A DNA stretch of 64,000 nucleotides from CAVRUH01 sp963822595 (GTDB lineage: Bacteria > Chlamydiota > Chlamydiia > Chlamydiales > Waddliaceae): positions 372,001 through 436,000 of the forward strand of contig CAWGIG010000005.1 in the NCBI GenBank assembly GCA_963822595.1, in the 5' to 3' direction. This document shows positions 8,956 to 17,719 of the stretch, piece after piece. The stretch's first letter is position 1. The number at the start of each line of letters is the position of its first letter. The notes below the pieces were generated by a model. It saw only the letters and a program-made list of their open reading frames with translations. It had not been told where the DNA came from and searched no databases. The position numbers were made by a program, and so were the translations under genes.

Positions 8956-10320
8956 CTAAGCTAGATTTTCTATCGCCCTGGCTATAATTAAATAGCCCTG
9001 CTCTAAACGATCGACACCGAAGTGCTCGTTCGGAGCATGGATGTCATCATCCATTAATCCCAAGCCCACAAAAATTAACGAAGCACCACTCGCCTGACTC
9101 AATGCCGTCGAAATCGGAATCGAAGCGCCATTCAATATCTTTTCACAGGGCTTGTTAAAGACCTCTTGGTATGCCTTAGAAAAAGCTTCGACAAGCGGAG
9201 ATTTAGCGCTAACCCGCGATGGCCATCCGCTTCCGGGAAAAATATTTACCGTGATAGCGATGCCATCAGGAGCATTTTTTTCAAAAAACTCAGTCAAGAG
9301 TTTCGCAATTTTGTTCGGATTCTGATGAGGAACCAATCTACATGAAATCTTGGCAAACGCTGTTGCAGGTATCACAGTTTTGAATCCAGGACCGGTATAC
9401 CCCCCGTGTATCCCATTAATTTCTAAAGTAGGACGAAAGGCCATCCTTTCCAACGGGGTAAATCCTTTTTCTCCACCAGTAGGCTTGGCTCCAATAGTAT
9501 CTTCATATTGCTTGGGATTAAAATTCATATTATATCCGTTGGTATCCGCGATATCTACAACGTCATCGTAAAATCCGGGGATCGTGATTCTGCCATTGGA
9601 GTCTCTTGCCTTAGCCAACAATTCTGTTAGAGCATGAATGGGATTATAAACGATTCCTCCATGCATTCCGGAATGAAGATCTACCTTTGATCCTGTTGCA
9701 TAGACTTCCAAAGATAAAATGCCACGTACTCCCAAGGTAACAGCAGGTAAAGTAGGTCCCGGGATCCCTACGTCGACGACCGCAAGGTAATCAGCTTTTA
9801 GTTTATCTTTCTTTATTTCTACAACTTTACTTATTTCCCCGCTCCCCGACTCCTCTTCGCCTTCGATGCAAAGTTTTATGTTGATTGGTAATTTTTTATC
9901 CCTTTCAAGAAGTCCTTTCAAGGCCTGCAGTACATAAAAACACTGCCCTTTATTATCTTGGGCTCCTCGAGCATATATTTGCCCATTACGAATGGTCGGT
10001 TCAAAAGGCGGGGAGACCCAATCTTCAACCGGATCGACCGGCTGCACGTCATAATGGTTATAAATAAGAAGCGTGGGTTTGTCGGGTCCGGCATTTAAAT
10101 AAGAAGCAAAAATAATTGGAAAAGTTTCGGTTTCCCAAAGTTCCACATAAAATCCCATGTCCTTTATATAATTTGTTAGCCAGTCGCTGCATTTTGTCAT
10201 TTCAGGTTTGAAGTTAGGATCGGTTCCCACTGTTTGGAATTTGAGAAACGTGAAAAAATCCTGTAAGGCTTTTTCTTTGTTCTTTTTATAGAGGTCCTGA
10301 AGGCTTTTAAGGCTTGTCAT
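8956..10320 (-). CDS. M20 family dipeptidase
   Basis: 454 residues from the ATG at 10318-10320, chosen because it makes an ATGA overlap with the M48 gene upstream; the longer 479-residue frame would extend 75 bases into that gene. Metal-ligand motifs of the M20 clan are clear: HYDVQP (about residue 92), GAQDNKGQ, the catalytic-base segment EGEEESGSGE (about 153), VVDVG, and a late HAPNEHFG. The lid/dimerisation domain with DLHSGMHGG sits in the middle. M20 dipeptidases are cytosolic di-zinc enzymes that release amino acids from short peptides. With the M48 and M19 enzymes it forms a peptide-processing cluster. Confidence 0.92.
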   Translation of the reverse strand: MTSLKSLQDLYKKNKEKALQDFFTFLKFQTVGTDPNFKPEMTKCSDWLTNYIKDMGFYVELWETETFPIIFASYLNAGPDKPTLLIYNHYDVQPVDPVEDWVSPPFEPTIRNGQIYARGAQDNKGQCFYVLQALKGLLERDKKLPINIKLCIEGEEESGSGEISKVVEIKKDKLKADYLAVVDVGIPGPTLPAVTLGVRGILSLEVYATGSKVDLHSGMHGGIVYNPIHALTELLAKARDSNGRITIPGFYDDVVDIADTNGYNMNFNPKQYEDTIGAKPTGGEKGFTPLERMAFRPTLEINGIHGGYTGPGFKTVIPATAFAKISCRLVPHQNPNKIAKLLTEFFEKNAPDGIAITVNIFPGSGWPSRVSAKSPLVEAFSKAYQEVFNKPCEKILNGASIPISTALSQASGASLIFVGLGLMDDDIHAPNEHFGVDRLEQGYLIIARAIENLA

Positions 10321-11591
10321 GATGAGGCTCCAAATATAATAATGAGGGTTAAAATAAATAGGGTAAAATAGGTGATGAGGCTCCATTTGACCCATTTGTT
10401 ATGTCGGATAATGAGCTCGCGATCGATGGCGGCATCGCAAAGAAAATCAATACGTTCCTGGATTCCGTAGTGGTGCCAGCTAGGTAAAAGGTGGGCGTTT
10501 CCCGAGGCGACTCCAATAAAATCTAGCGCTTGCAGCATGTAGTAGTGAGGAATACCAGCAGCGAAAACATAAAGATCGGCCTGTCGTTCGAAAAGGCGGG
10601 AAAAATAGCCGAAAACTATCCTTAAGTAGAGCAAAGCAATGAATCCGTAAATGAAAAAGGCTGCGATCGGGCTGGAAACGTTATCTCCTAAAAGGAGGAA
10701 AACTATCGCAGCTACGAGGCTCATGCCTATGATAATGAAAGGGTAATATAGCAGATGCTTTAGCTTGCTATGAGCGATTTCATGAGCCAAGATGGCTTCA
10801 AGAGGTTCGGGAGGAAGCTCGCGAAGGATTCGGTCGGTGAACATGATGTAACGGAAGCGCGGAACAATACCGATGACACCCGCTGTTAAAGCATGTTTCA
10901 TGATGCTCCATGTCATGATTCCTGAATGTTTAAAGTTCAGTTTCTTACATAAATCTTCGAATCTTTTTTTAAGTGTTATATCGGTGATCGGACGGCACCG
11001 CCAGAAATATTGAAGGGCGACAGGAAAAAATATTAACAGGGAAAAAAAGGTTACGAAAGAAAAGATAAATATTGTTATAGATCCCCATTCGGAGTCGTTC
11101 GGAATAAAGGCGCTCATGTCGATAAATAAGGATAAAAGAATGAAAGGAATGACGAAAGGAATTAAAAATCCCAATTGCATGAGCATATAGGAAACGGGAG
11201 AAAGGTATTCGCTGCGAATCGAATAATTTTGTAGAGAGTAAGTACTCAGGTGATGGACTCCCAATCCGATAAAATAAAGGATCACAGAAACGATGGAAAG
11301 GATGCTTTGTGAATGAGGAAATGCTTCGTGGGCATATAAAATAAAATAGAAAAAACAGAAGAAAGCTAAAAGTTCAATATTGGTTAAGGCGAGCATTCTT
11401 GTGAGATTTCGTCGGGTAAAGTTTTTGTTTAAGCGATTTTGAAAAAAAATGACTAATAAAAGAATGAAGTAGATTGCAAGCCCAAGCATCAGCGGTTGGT
11501 AAAGTTGCGGCGCTGAACTTAAGGTCTCGATTTCAGGAACAAAACCAATCAGCAATATCAATAGTATTAAAAAAAATATATTGGTAAACAT
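10317..11591 (-). CDS. M48 family membrane metalloprotease (STE24/HtpX-like)
   Basis: 424 residues beginning with several membrane helices (MFTNIFFLILLILLIGFVPE, YFILLLVIFFQN, IELLAFFCFFYFILY, ILSIVSVILYFIGLG). The zinc site is LAHEIAHSKLKH (HExxH, about residue 268), with a downstream glutamate ligand in FERQADLYVF (about 333). Helical pairs after the motif (YYPFIIIGMSLVAAIVFLLL) and a closing helix (WSLITYFTLFILTLIIIFG) give the architecture of the CAAX prenyl protease 1/Ste24 branch. In bacteria such enzymes cut membrane proteins in quality control; a prenyl-protein role is not supported. Translationally coupled to the M20 dipeptidase. Confidence 0.88.
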   Translation of the reverse strand: MFTNIFFLILLILLIGFVPEIETLSSAPQLYQPLMLGLAIYFILLLVIFFQNRLNKNFTRRNLTRMLALTNIELLAFFCFFYFILYAHEAFPHSQSILSIVSVILYFIGLGVHHLSTYSLQNYSIRSEYLSPVSYMLMQLGFLIPFVIPFILLSLFIDMSAFIPNDSEWGSITIFIFSFVTFFSLLIFFPVALQYFWRCRPITDITLKKRFEDLCKKLNFKHSGIMTWSIMKHALTAGVIGIVPRFRYIMFTDRILRELPPEPLEAILAHEIAHSKLKHLLYYPFIIIGMSLVAAIVFLLLGDNVSSPIAAFFIYGFIALLYLRIVFGYFSRLFERQADLYVFAAGIPHYYMLQALDFIGVASGNAHLLPSWHHYGIQERIDFLCDAAIDRELIIRHNKWVKWSLITYFTLFILTLIIIFGASS

Positions 11592-11636
11592 AAATTAATA
11601 TTACATTAATGTTGAATTGTGTACCATAGTCGTACT

Positions 11637-12638
11637 ATGAAAATGAAAAAAATTGCCGATCTACATTGCGATCTTTTGGTTTACCTAAATGGGGATAACC
11701 GGCGGACAGCCCATGATACCTGCTGCCGTTGCGCCATCCCCCAACTTCGGGCGGGTAATGTTCATTTCCAAATTTTGCCGGCTTATGTAGTGACGGGTTC
11801 GGAATCCTCGCAAGCAGGAATGTCCCAAGCGGATGTTTTTGAAAAACTCCCCGAAATGTACCCCGATACTTTTGAAATCATCCGAAAAAAAGATCGCGCA
11901 TCCGAAACGAATGACAAAATAGGCATCATGCTCGCCTTTGAAAATGCCGCGGGATTATGCTCCGAAGGAGAATCATTAGACGAAGCATGGAACCGACTCA
12001 ATGATCTGGAGAAACGTTCCATTAAAGTCGCTTATATCAGCATGACCTGGAATGAAGAGAATCGTTTTGGCGGCGGCGCCCTTACCATGGTAGGGTTGAA
12101 AAAAGACGGGGAACGGCTGCTCGATTTTCTGCATGAACGCAACACCGCAATAGATTTGAGCCACACCTCAGATCCTCTGGCTGATCAAATTCTTGATTAT
12201 ATCACGAAAAAAAATCTGCATATTCCCATTATTGCTAGCCATTCGAATTTTAGAACGGTCACGAATGTTCCTAGAAACCTTCCTGACTTTATTGCTAAAG
12301 AGATTATTCACCGTGGCGGAGTTATCGGGATGAATTTCGTGAAGCCTTTTGTCGGACCAGAATCCACGGATAATTTTATCAGGCAGTTGGAATACGGACT
12401 TGGACTAGGCGCTGAGGAGCAACTTTGTCTCGGAGCCGACTTTTTTTACGTAGGGGATGTGCCTCCTGCAAGCCAAAAGAAGCCCGAAGATTATTTCTTT
12501 TCAACCCATGGCGATGCCAGCTGTTATCCTAGCGTGGTTAATATGTGGCAGAATGCCTTACAGGTATCCGATGAATTGCTAGATCAAATAACCCATTCAA
12601 ATTTACAACAATTTTTACAAACCCAGATATTCGCATGA
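11637..12638 (+). CDS. Membrane-dipeptidase-type M19 peptidase
   Basis: 333 residues from the ATG at 11637; a GTG at 11619 is in frame but lacks support. The N-terminal metal motif DLHCDLL, the segment VHFQILPAYV, the helix pair around IDLSHTSDPLADQILDY and the signature IIASHSNFRTVTNVPRNLPD identify the M19 (renal dipeptidase) amidohydrolase family, which hydrolyses dipeptides including some with a C-terminal D-residue. A bridging glutamate is probably ENAAGLC. No signal peptide is present, so the enzyme is cytosolic. It overlaps the next gene, a symporter, by ATGA, so uptake and hydrolysis may be coupled. Confidence 0.87.
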   Translation: MKMKKIADLHCDLLVYLNGDNRRTAHDTCCRCAIPQLRAGNVHFQILPAYVVTGSESSQAGMSQADVFEKLPEMYPDTFEIIRKKDRASETNDKIGIMLAFENAAGLCSEGESLDEAWNRLNDLEKRSIKVAYISMTWNEENRFGGGALTMVGLKKDGERLLDFLHERNTAIDLSHTSDPLADQILDYITKKNLHIPIIASHSNFRTVTNVPRNLPDFIAKEIIHRGGVIGMNFVKPFVGPESTDNFIRQLEYGLGLGAEEQLCLGADFFYVGDVPPASQKKPEDYFFSTHGDASCYPSVVNMWQNALQVSDELLDQITHSNLQQFLQTQIFA

Positions 12639-13882
12639 AAAATACATTTCTTTTTAAAGTTCTCGGAGCCATGTTGCTAGGAGTCCTCGCAGGATACCTC
12701 ACAGGTCCGACAATGGAAATCTTCGGTGTCCCTTTTGTTCGACTCTACGACCTCATCGGAAGATTATTTTTAAATGCTTTGACTCTTGTTGTTGTCCCGC
12801 TTGTCGCCTCATCGATCATTTCCGGTACAGCCAGAGTCGGTGCTGACAAAAGTTTCGCTTCTCTGGGGGGAAAAACCTTTGGATACTTTTTTGTGACAGG
12901 TGTTTTAGCTGTCACAATAGGATTCCTCTTTTTTTATCTGATTGGTCCTGCAGTTTCTTCAGATCAAGCCAGCGCCCTCACTTCAGCTGCTTCAAGCACC
13001 CTACAACAAATTCAGGCACAAGCAGGTGGGGGAACTTTTGATAGAATCGAAGGAATACTTTTGCGATTAGTCCCTTCCAACATTTTTGCAGTGGCTTCGC
13101 AAGGACAAATGCTGGGCCTTATTTTCTTTAGCGTGATCTTTGGGGTGTTAAGCACGCGGATCGATGGGGAACTCTCAGAGCTAGTTATCAAATTCGTTAA
13201 TGGTGTCTTTCAAATCATGATGAAAATGACACATGTTGTCATGACGGCAATGCCGATAGGCGTTTTTGGATTGATGGCTAAAGTGGTAGCTACAACAGGA
13301 TTGGATACAATCAAGCCTGTAGCGGTATTTTTTCTTACGGTCATTGCGGGACTCTTGGTATTTACGTTTATTGTCCTTCCGTTGCTGTTGAAACTTGTGG
13401 CGAGGGTAAACCCTATATCCCATTTTCGGGCCGTGGCTCCTGCCTTGTTTACGGCCTTCACGACGAGTTCGTCCGCAGCAACGTTGCCCATCACTCTTGA
13501 ATGCATGGAAAAGAGAGCGAACATCCCTAATCGCTTCTGCAGCTTTATTTTGCCTCTAGGCACTACTGTCAACCTGACAGGATCCGCCCTTTATGCAACC
13601 GTTGCTGTACTTTTTATTGCTCAGTCCTATGGCGTTGATTTCAATGCGGGAAATTTGGTGACGATTGCGATTATGTGCCTCTTCATTGCGCTAGGGATGG
13701 TTGCCGGAATACCATCAGGAACATTTGTCACCATCGTTGTTATTTTGCAGTCGATAGGCTTGCCGGCAGATGGAATCATCCTGATACTACCTGTAGAACG
13801 TATTTTGGACATGTTTAGAACCTCCGTGAACGTATTTTCATCGACATGCGTGACAGTTTTAGTAGCAAAGTCGAAACATTAA
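12635..13882 (+). CDS. Dicarboxylate/amino acid:cation symporter (DAACS, GltP-like)
   Basis: 415 residues with the eight-helix plus re-entrant-loop layout of the glutamate transporter fold. The serine-rich hairpin appears as AFTTSSSAATLPITLECME, followed by the cation-binding segment LPLGTTVNLTGSALY (NMDGT region of eukaryotic homologs) and IPSGTFVTIVVILQSIGLP with the substrate-binding aspartate/arginine helix ILPVERILDMFRTSVNV. These are the family-defining motifs for Na+ or H+ coupled import of glutamate, aspartate, serine or C4-dicarboxylates. The ATGA overlap with the M19 peptidase shows a two-gene operon. Confidence 0.93.
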   Translation: MKNTFLFKVLGAMLLGVLAGYLTGPTMEIFGVPFVRLYDLIGRLFLNALTLVVVPLVASSIISGTARVGADKSFASLGGKTFGYFFVTGVLAVTIGFLFFYLIGPAVSSDQASALTSAASSTLQQIQAQAGGGTFDRIEGILLRLVPSNIFAVASQGQMLGLIFFSVIFGVLSTRIDGELSELVIKFVNGVFQIMMKMTHVVMTAMPIGVFGLMAKVVATTGLDTIKPVAVFFLTVIAGLLVFTFIVLPLLLKLVARVNPISHFRAVAPALFTAFTTSSSAATLPITLECMEKRANIPNRFCSFILPLGTTVNLTGSALYATVAVLFIAQSYGVDFNAGNLVTIAIMCLFIALGMVAGIPSGTFVTIVVILQSIGLPADGIILILPVERILDMFRTSVNVFSSTCVTVLVAKSKH

Positions 13883-13895
13883 TCTGGATAATATC

Positions 13896-14784
13896 ATGAT
13901 CATAGACGGAAAAAAAATTGCAAATGACATTCAAAGAGAGATCAAGGAAGAGATCGATTCCTTGAAGGGGAGAAAGCCTTGTCTTGCATTTTTTTTAATA
14001 GGAAACAATCCTGCTTCCGTGACCTATGTCAATAATAAGATGAAGGCCTGCAAAGAAGTGGGAATCGACACTATTAAAATGGAGCTTCCCGAATCCACAT
14101 CGTGAGAATGATCTCGTTAAGGAAGTGGATGGGCTTAACAAAAATGATGCAATTGATGGCATCCTTGTGCAACTGCCATTGCCTTCACATATTGATGTTA
14201 AAAAAGTGACTATGGCCATGGATTATCGAAAAGATGTGGACGGCTTTCATCCGATGAACATGGGAAAGCTCTTTTTGGGACAGACAGACGGCTTTGTTTC
14301 CTGCACGCCGCTTGGTATAAGGACACTTCTCGAAAGATACAATATAGATGTTGGCGGAAAACATGTGGTAATGCTAGGCCGTAGCAATATTGTGGGAAAA
14401 CCGATGGCCGCTCTTTTGATGCAAAGTGCGCCTGGAGGTAATGCTACAGTAACCATAGCGAATAGTCATACCAAAAATCTGAAAGAGATATGCCTCCTTG
14501 CCGATATCATTATCGTGGCCATAGGAAAAACGCATTTTTTAAAGGCGGATATGGTCAAGGAGGGGGCTGTCGTCATTGACGTAGGCATTAACCGCATCGA
14601 GGATCCCAAAGCTCCCAAGGGCTATCGTCTTACAGGAGATGTCGATTTCGACGCCTTAGAAAAGAAATGTTCGTTTATAACTCCGGTTCCCGGGGGCGTT
14701 GGCCCTATGACTATCGCGATGCTCCTCCAAAATACCCTCAATAGTTACAAAAAGACCGAGTATGGTTCAAGTACTCCCCTATAA
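13896..14784 (+). pseudogene. folD: folD, methylenetetrahydrofolate dehydrogenase/cyclohydrolase, frameshifted
   Basis: The 5' part (13896-14105) carries the FolD N-terminus, including the catalytic YVNNKMKACKEVGI segment, and stops after LPESTS. The 3' part, in the +1 frame, resumes at ENDLVKEVDGLNKND and carries DGILVQLPLP, KDVDGFHP, the Rossmann segment VVMLGRSNIVGKP, and TPVPGGVGPMTIAML. Removing the T at 14103 joins them without loss (LPESTS-ENDLVKEVDG), about 295 residues, the normal FolD length. FolD interconverts C1-tetrahydrofolates for purine, fMet and thymidylate synthesis. Because every other position looks constrained, an assembly indel is at least as likely as a real lesion. The symporter stop is 13 bases upstream. 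Confidence 0.9.
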
Positions 14785-14787
14785 ACC

Positions 14788-15322
14788 AAAAAATCACCAC
14801 AGAGACACAGAGGAAGAAGAGATAAGATAAGAATATGCTTGTTGAATCTGTTTCTTTGTAAGAATTGGTTTTTTGCGACGAGGTTCCTATAAAAGCTTAG
14901 GCTTTTATAGGACCATCAACCAGAAGAATTTTATTCCATTTTAATGGACCGATGCGGTCCCTTAAAATGGAAAAAAATTCTTCTGGTAGGATTCCTATGA
15001 ATCAATCTAACCCCCGATCATAGGCAAGACATGGAAAACGACCCTTGCCCACATTACAGTTGGTGATAAGACCGTTGCCCAAGTCTGCTAATTAGAGAGG
15101 GTAAGAATGGCTTCATGGAAAAAAACAACCAGAAGAATTTTTTCCCATTTTAATGGACCGCATCGGTTATTAAAATGGGAAAAAATTCTTCTGGTTGATG
15201 GTCCTATAAAAGCCTAAGCTTTTATAGGAACCTCGTCGCAAAAAACCAATTCTTACAAACAAATAGATTCAACAAGCATACTCTTATCTCTTCTTCCTCT
15301 GTGTCTCTGTGGTGATTTTTTT
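14788..15322. repeat. Complex ~530-bp nested-hairpin element, copy 2
   Basis: Second copy of the element at 8405. It has the same ATCACCACAGAGACACAGAG outer arms, CCTATAAAAGC..GCTTTTATAGG hairpins (14886-14911, 15203-15228), ACCAGAAGAAT-bounded hairpins (14918-14988, 15127-15196) and the 135-bp core (14989-15125), here reading as the reverse complement of copy 1. It occupies the 605-bp gap between folD and the His-rich gene. The two copies differ by scattered substitutions and short indels. Confidence 0.85.
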
Positions 15323-15389
15323 TGTTTGCAAAATAAAAATTTGATTTGTTATGGGTAGAATAATCAAATTTTTCCTATCGGAGGATATT

Positions 15390-15722
15390 ATGTCAGAACA
15401 TAACCATTGTGATCACCACCACTGTGATCACGACCATTGTCATACTCATTCCTGCCACTGTTGCGGACATGAGCATGATCATGAATGCCATCATCACCAT
15501 GAAAGCTATTCCGAGCAATTGATTCATGCAGCTGACGAAGCGTGGATGGAAGTTCTTAAAGAAAAAATGAAAGAACAAATTGAAAAGAAAAGCGGTAAGC
15601 ATCTTGACGAATTGGCCAAGTTGATCACTGCCGAAAATGAAAAACGCTGGCACAATAAAATAAAGAACACTAACCAGATCCATGAATTTAAGGATCAGGT
15701 TGCGTCATTCTTTAAAAAATAA
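15390..15722 (+). CDS. His/Cys-rich metal-binding protein
   Basis: 110 residues from the ATG at 15390, chosen for its GGAGG ribosome binding site; the longer frame from 15351 lacks one. Residues 2-38 are a metal-binding tail in which more than half the residues are His or Cys (SEHNHCDHHHCDHDHCHTHS then CHCCGHEHDHECHHHH). The rest is a charged helical domain (EAWMEVLKEKMKEQIEKKSG ... ELAKLITAENEKRWHNKIK). This suits storage or delivery of nickel, zinc or copper, like HypB/SlyD His-tails or Hpn, but the helical domain matches none that I know. No signal peptide, hence cytosolic. Confidence 0.8.
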   Translation: MSEHNHCDHHHCDHDHCHTHSCHCCGHEHDHECHHHHESYSEQLIHAADEAWMEVLKEKMKEQIEKKSGKHLDELAKLITAENEKRWHNKIKNTNQIHEFKDQVASFFKK

Positions 15723-15763
15723 GAAGCGACTATCCAATGATAATCGCTTCCACAGTAGAATAA

Positions 15764-16150
15764 TTAATTACTATTATTCTGATTTTGGTACTGATTCTGA
15801 TTTTGAAGCTGATTTGGGTTTTGATTAGGGTAGTATTCTGGAGGAGGAGCATAGTAAGCAGGGGCTCCTTGTACTGCTCCCGCATTGTAACCGCTATTTT
15901 GTCCTGCATGGAAAGCAGCATCGGTTTTTGCAGGTTGAAGATTTTGGTTATTTCTTCCTGCTTCCTGTCCGTGAAATTGTCCTTGTTGTCCGGCGCCGTG
16001 GAATTGTCCCTGTCCGCCACGTCCACCTTCGTGGAATTGTTCTTCACCTCCACGTTCTTCTTCGCCTCTTGCAATTAGAGAATTGTCCATTCCATAAATA
16101 TTTCCTAAAGCCAATACTGCAGAGAGTATTAATAATTTCTTAAGGTTCAT
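15764..16150 (-). CDS. Secreted Gly/Gln/Asn-rich low-complexity protein
   Basis: 128 residues with a signal peptide (MNLKKLLILSAVLALGNIYG) and a strong AAAGGAGG ribosome binding site. The mature protein has three GQFHG-type repeats (EEQFHEGGRGG, QGQFHGAGQQ, GQFHGQEAG), then a Pro/Tyr segment (APAYYAPPPEYYPN) and a terminal run of Gln/Asn dipeptides (NPNQLQNQNQYQNQNNSN). Such composition occurs in surface or matrix proteins, but I recognise no family. A good sigma-70-type promoter is seen at 16186-16214. The antisense 97-114-residue ORFs over the same bases are shadows. Confidence 0.75.
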   Translation of the reverse strand: MNLKKLLILSAVLALGNIYGMDNSLIARGEEERGGEEQFHEGGRGGQGQFHGAGQQGQFHGQEAGRNNQNLQPAKTDAAFHAGQNSGYNAGAVQGAPAYYAPPPEYYPNQNPNQLQNQNQYQNQNNSN

Positions 16151-16185
16151 AGTGCCTCCTTTAGGGTATTTCCGCCCCTAACCCC

Positions 16186-16214
16186 ATTCTATTAACTAAT
16201 TTTTTTAAAGTCAA
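16186..16214 (-). promoter_or_regulatory. Sigma-70-type promoter of the Gln/Asn-rich gene
   Basis: Read on the minus strand: TTGACT (16209-16214), 17-bp spacer, TAGAAT (16186-16191), 36 bases before the start codon. Spacing is ideal and both boxes match consensus at five of six and four-to-five of six positions. Confidence 0.65.
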
Positions 16215-16301
16215 TCTGTAGTTCCCCTTTTTCTCTTGTAAAAACTTCTCGAAAAGTGTAATTTCAGAGGTAAATGAATCAAATAAACGAGGGAATTTTT
16301 T

Positions 16302-16925
16302 ATGAAATACGTGTATGAGTTTATCGGAACCTTCTTTTTAGTGCTTACTGTGGGAATGACTGTATTGAGTCCAGGGGGCGCGGGAGTTATGGCTCCGCTG
16401 GCGATAGGTTCTATTCTAGCAGTGATGGTTTTTGCCGGAGGTCATGTTTCCGGAGGGCACTACAATCCTGCGGTATCTTTTTCTGTGTTTTTACGGGGCA
16501 AATTGGATCTTAAGGATATGATTATGTACTGGATAGCGCAGATAGCTGCAGGAGTAGTCGCTGCCTATCTAGCTGTTTATATGAAAGGGGCTGAGGCTTC
16601 GACTCCTATACAGCTTGATGTAACTAAGGCCTTGATAGCTGAATTCTTATTTACCTTTGCGTTATGCTATGTAGTTCTTCATGTGGCGACTGATAAGCAT
16701 ACGGAAAATAATTCCTACTTCGGATGGGCAATAGGATTTACTGTATTAGCAGGCGCTTATGCGGTGGGTACAGTTTCGGGAGCAGCGTTTAATCCGGCGG
16801 TAGCCGTTGGCATTACCTTGATGAAGCTAGGTTTGCTAAACAATCTTTGGATTTACTTTGTGGCTAACCTACTAGGTGGTGCTGCCGCTGCCCTAGTCTA
16901 TAAATCCTCCCATCCGCAAGCCTAG
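16302..16925 (+). CDS. Aquaporin (MIP family) lacking the NPAR arginine
   Basis: 207 residues with six membrane helices and two NPA half-helices: GGHVSGGHYNPAVSF near residue 64 and VSGAAFNPAVAVG near 165. The N-terminal YEFIGTFFLVLTVGM is typical of bacterial aquaporins. Classical AqpZ and GlpF have NPAR at the second motif, where the arginine narrows the selectivity filter; here the residue is Val (NPAV). Selectivity may therefore differ from water-only channels. The stop codon overlaps that of the convergent ABC permease by 4 bp. A weak TTGTAA/TGTAAT promoter may lie at 16236-16262. Confidence 0.88.
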   Translation: MKYVYEFIGTFFLVLTVGMTVLSPGGAGVMAPLAIGSILAVMVFAGGHVSGGHYNPAVSFSVFLRGKLDLKDMIMYWIAQIAAGVVAAYLAVYMKGAEASTPIQLDVTKALIAEFLFTFALCYVVLHVATDKHTENNSYFGWAIGFTVLAGAYAVGTVSGAAFNPAVAVGITLMKLGLLNNLWIYFVANLLGGAAAALVYKSSHPQA

Positions 16926-17716
16926 CTTCCGGTAGAATGGTAGTGGCGGACGCCTAGCTTCCAAATTTGGAAGGATAGGAGGAGGAAGGCGATTCCTAGG
17001 ATAGGCGCTGCCGCCCCTAGCCAAAAGGGGACCAATCCTTTATGCAGCAAGGCCGAAATCGGATAGAATGCCACGCAAGATAGGGGAATGATAAAAGTAA
17101 AAAATAATCGAAGGGGGGCCTTGTAAATGGTGATGGGATATTGACCTGTTTCCATCCCCCCAAATGTTGTAATATTCATGATTTCTAAAGTTTCTGTCGT
17201 CCAAAAGGCGAGCGTCGCCTGAATCACAAACAACCCATAAAACACACTCGCCGTTCCAATAATGGCACACATAATGACAACCGTTTCAATAGATATGAGT
17301 GAAAATCCCATCCGATTAAAACTCCAGACCAAAACTGTTAGGCCTTGCAGAAATCGCCCCATCCTCATCAGCTGTATCTCTGAAGTAGCAATTTGAAAGA
17401 GTGTTCCTAAGGGACGCAGCAAGATTCTATCAAAAACTCCTTTCCTAATCATTTGACTAAACGTATCAAAAGCCCTCGAAGTAACTTCGGCAGCAGCAAA
17501 TCCCATTTGCATAATGCTATAAAGAAGCGCAAGCTCTTCTAATGTCCAACCTTGGATCATTTTAAAGCGATCGAATAATACCCAAATGCCAAAGATGTCC
17601 ACAAAAGTGGATAAAAAATGAGCGATAGTAAGCATAAAAAAGGAAGCTCGATGTTGCATTTGGGACTTCAAAGAGACTCCAATAAAACGAAAATAAAGTT
17701 GAATGCTCTTGATCAT
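16922..17716 (-). CDS. ABC-2 type exporter permease (COG3694-like)
   Basis: 264 residues, six hydrophobic segments (FFMLTIAHFLSTFVDIFGIW, VVIMCAIIGTASVFYGLFVI, FFTFIIPLSCVAFYPISALL, LGAAAPILGIAFLLLSFQIW). The segment MIRKGVFDRILLRPLGTLFQ is the conserved cytoplasmic coupling region of this ABC-2 subfamily (D-R-x-L-x-R-P), and IPLSCVAFYPISALL is typical. It starts 3 bases after the stop of the second permease and forms the third gene of the exporter operon 19491-16922. The substrate is unknown; related operons export drugs, lipids or glycolipids. Confidence 0.85.
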   Translation of the reverse strand: MIKSIQLYFRFIGVSLKSQMQHRASFFMLTIAHFLSTFVDIFGIWVLFDRFKMIQGWTLEELALLYSIMQMGFAAAEVTSRAFDTFSQMIRKGVFDRILLRPLGTLFQIATSEIQLMRMGRFLQGLTVLVWSFNRMGFSLISIETVVIMCAIIGTASVFYGLFVIQATLAFWTTETLEIMNITTFGGMETGQYPITIYKAPLRLFFTFIIPLSCVAFYPISALLHKGLVPFWLGAAAPILGIAFLLLSFQIWKLGVRHYHSTGS

Positions 17717-17719
17717 ATT

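Noticed and set aside
8405..15322. Composite transposon bounded by the two 530-bp elements
   Set aside because: The elements have no transposase or IS-type ends, and the genes between them (M20, M48, M19, symporter, folD) look like ordinary chromosomal genes. Flipping of the segment remains a test, not a claim.
15730..16078. Two 97-114-residue ORFs overlapping the Gln/Asn-rich gene
   Set aside because: They are alternative frames of repeat DNA. Only the 15764-16150 frame has a signal peptide, a strong ribosome binding site and a promoter.
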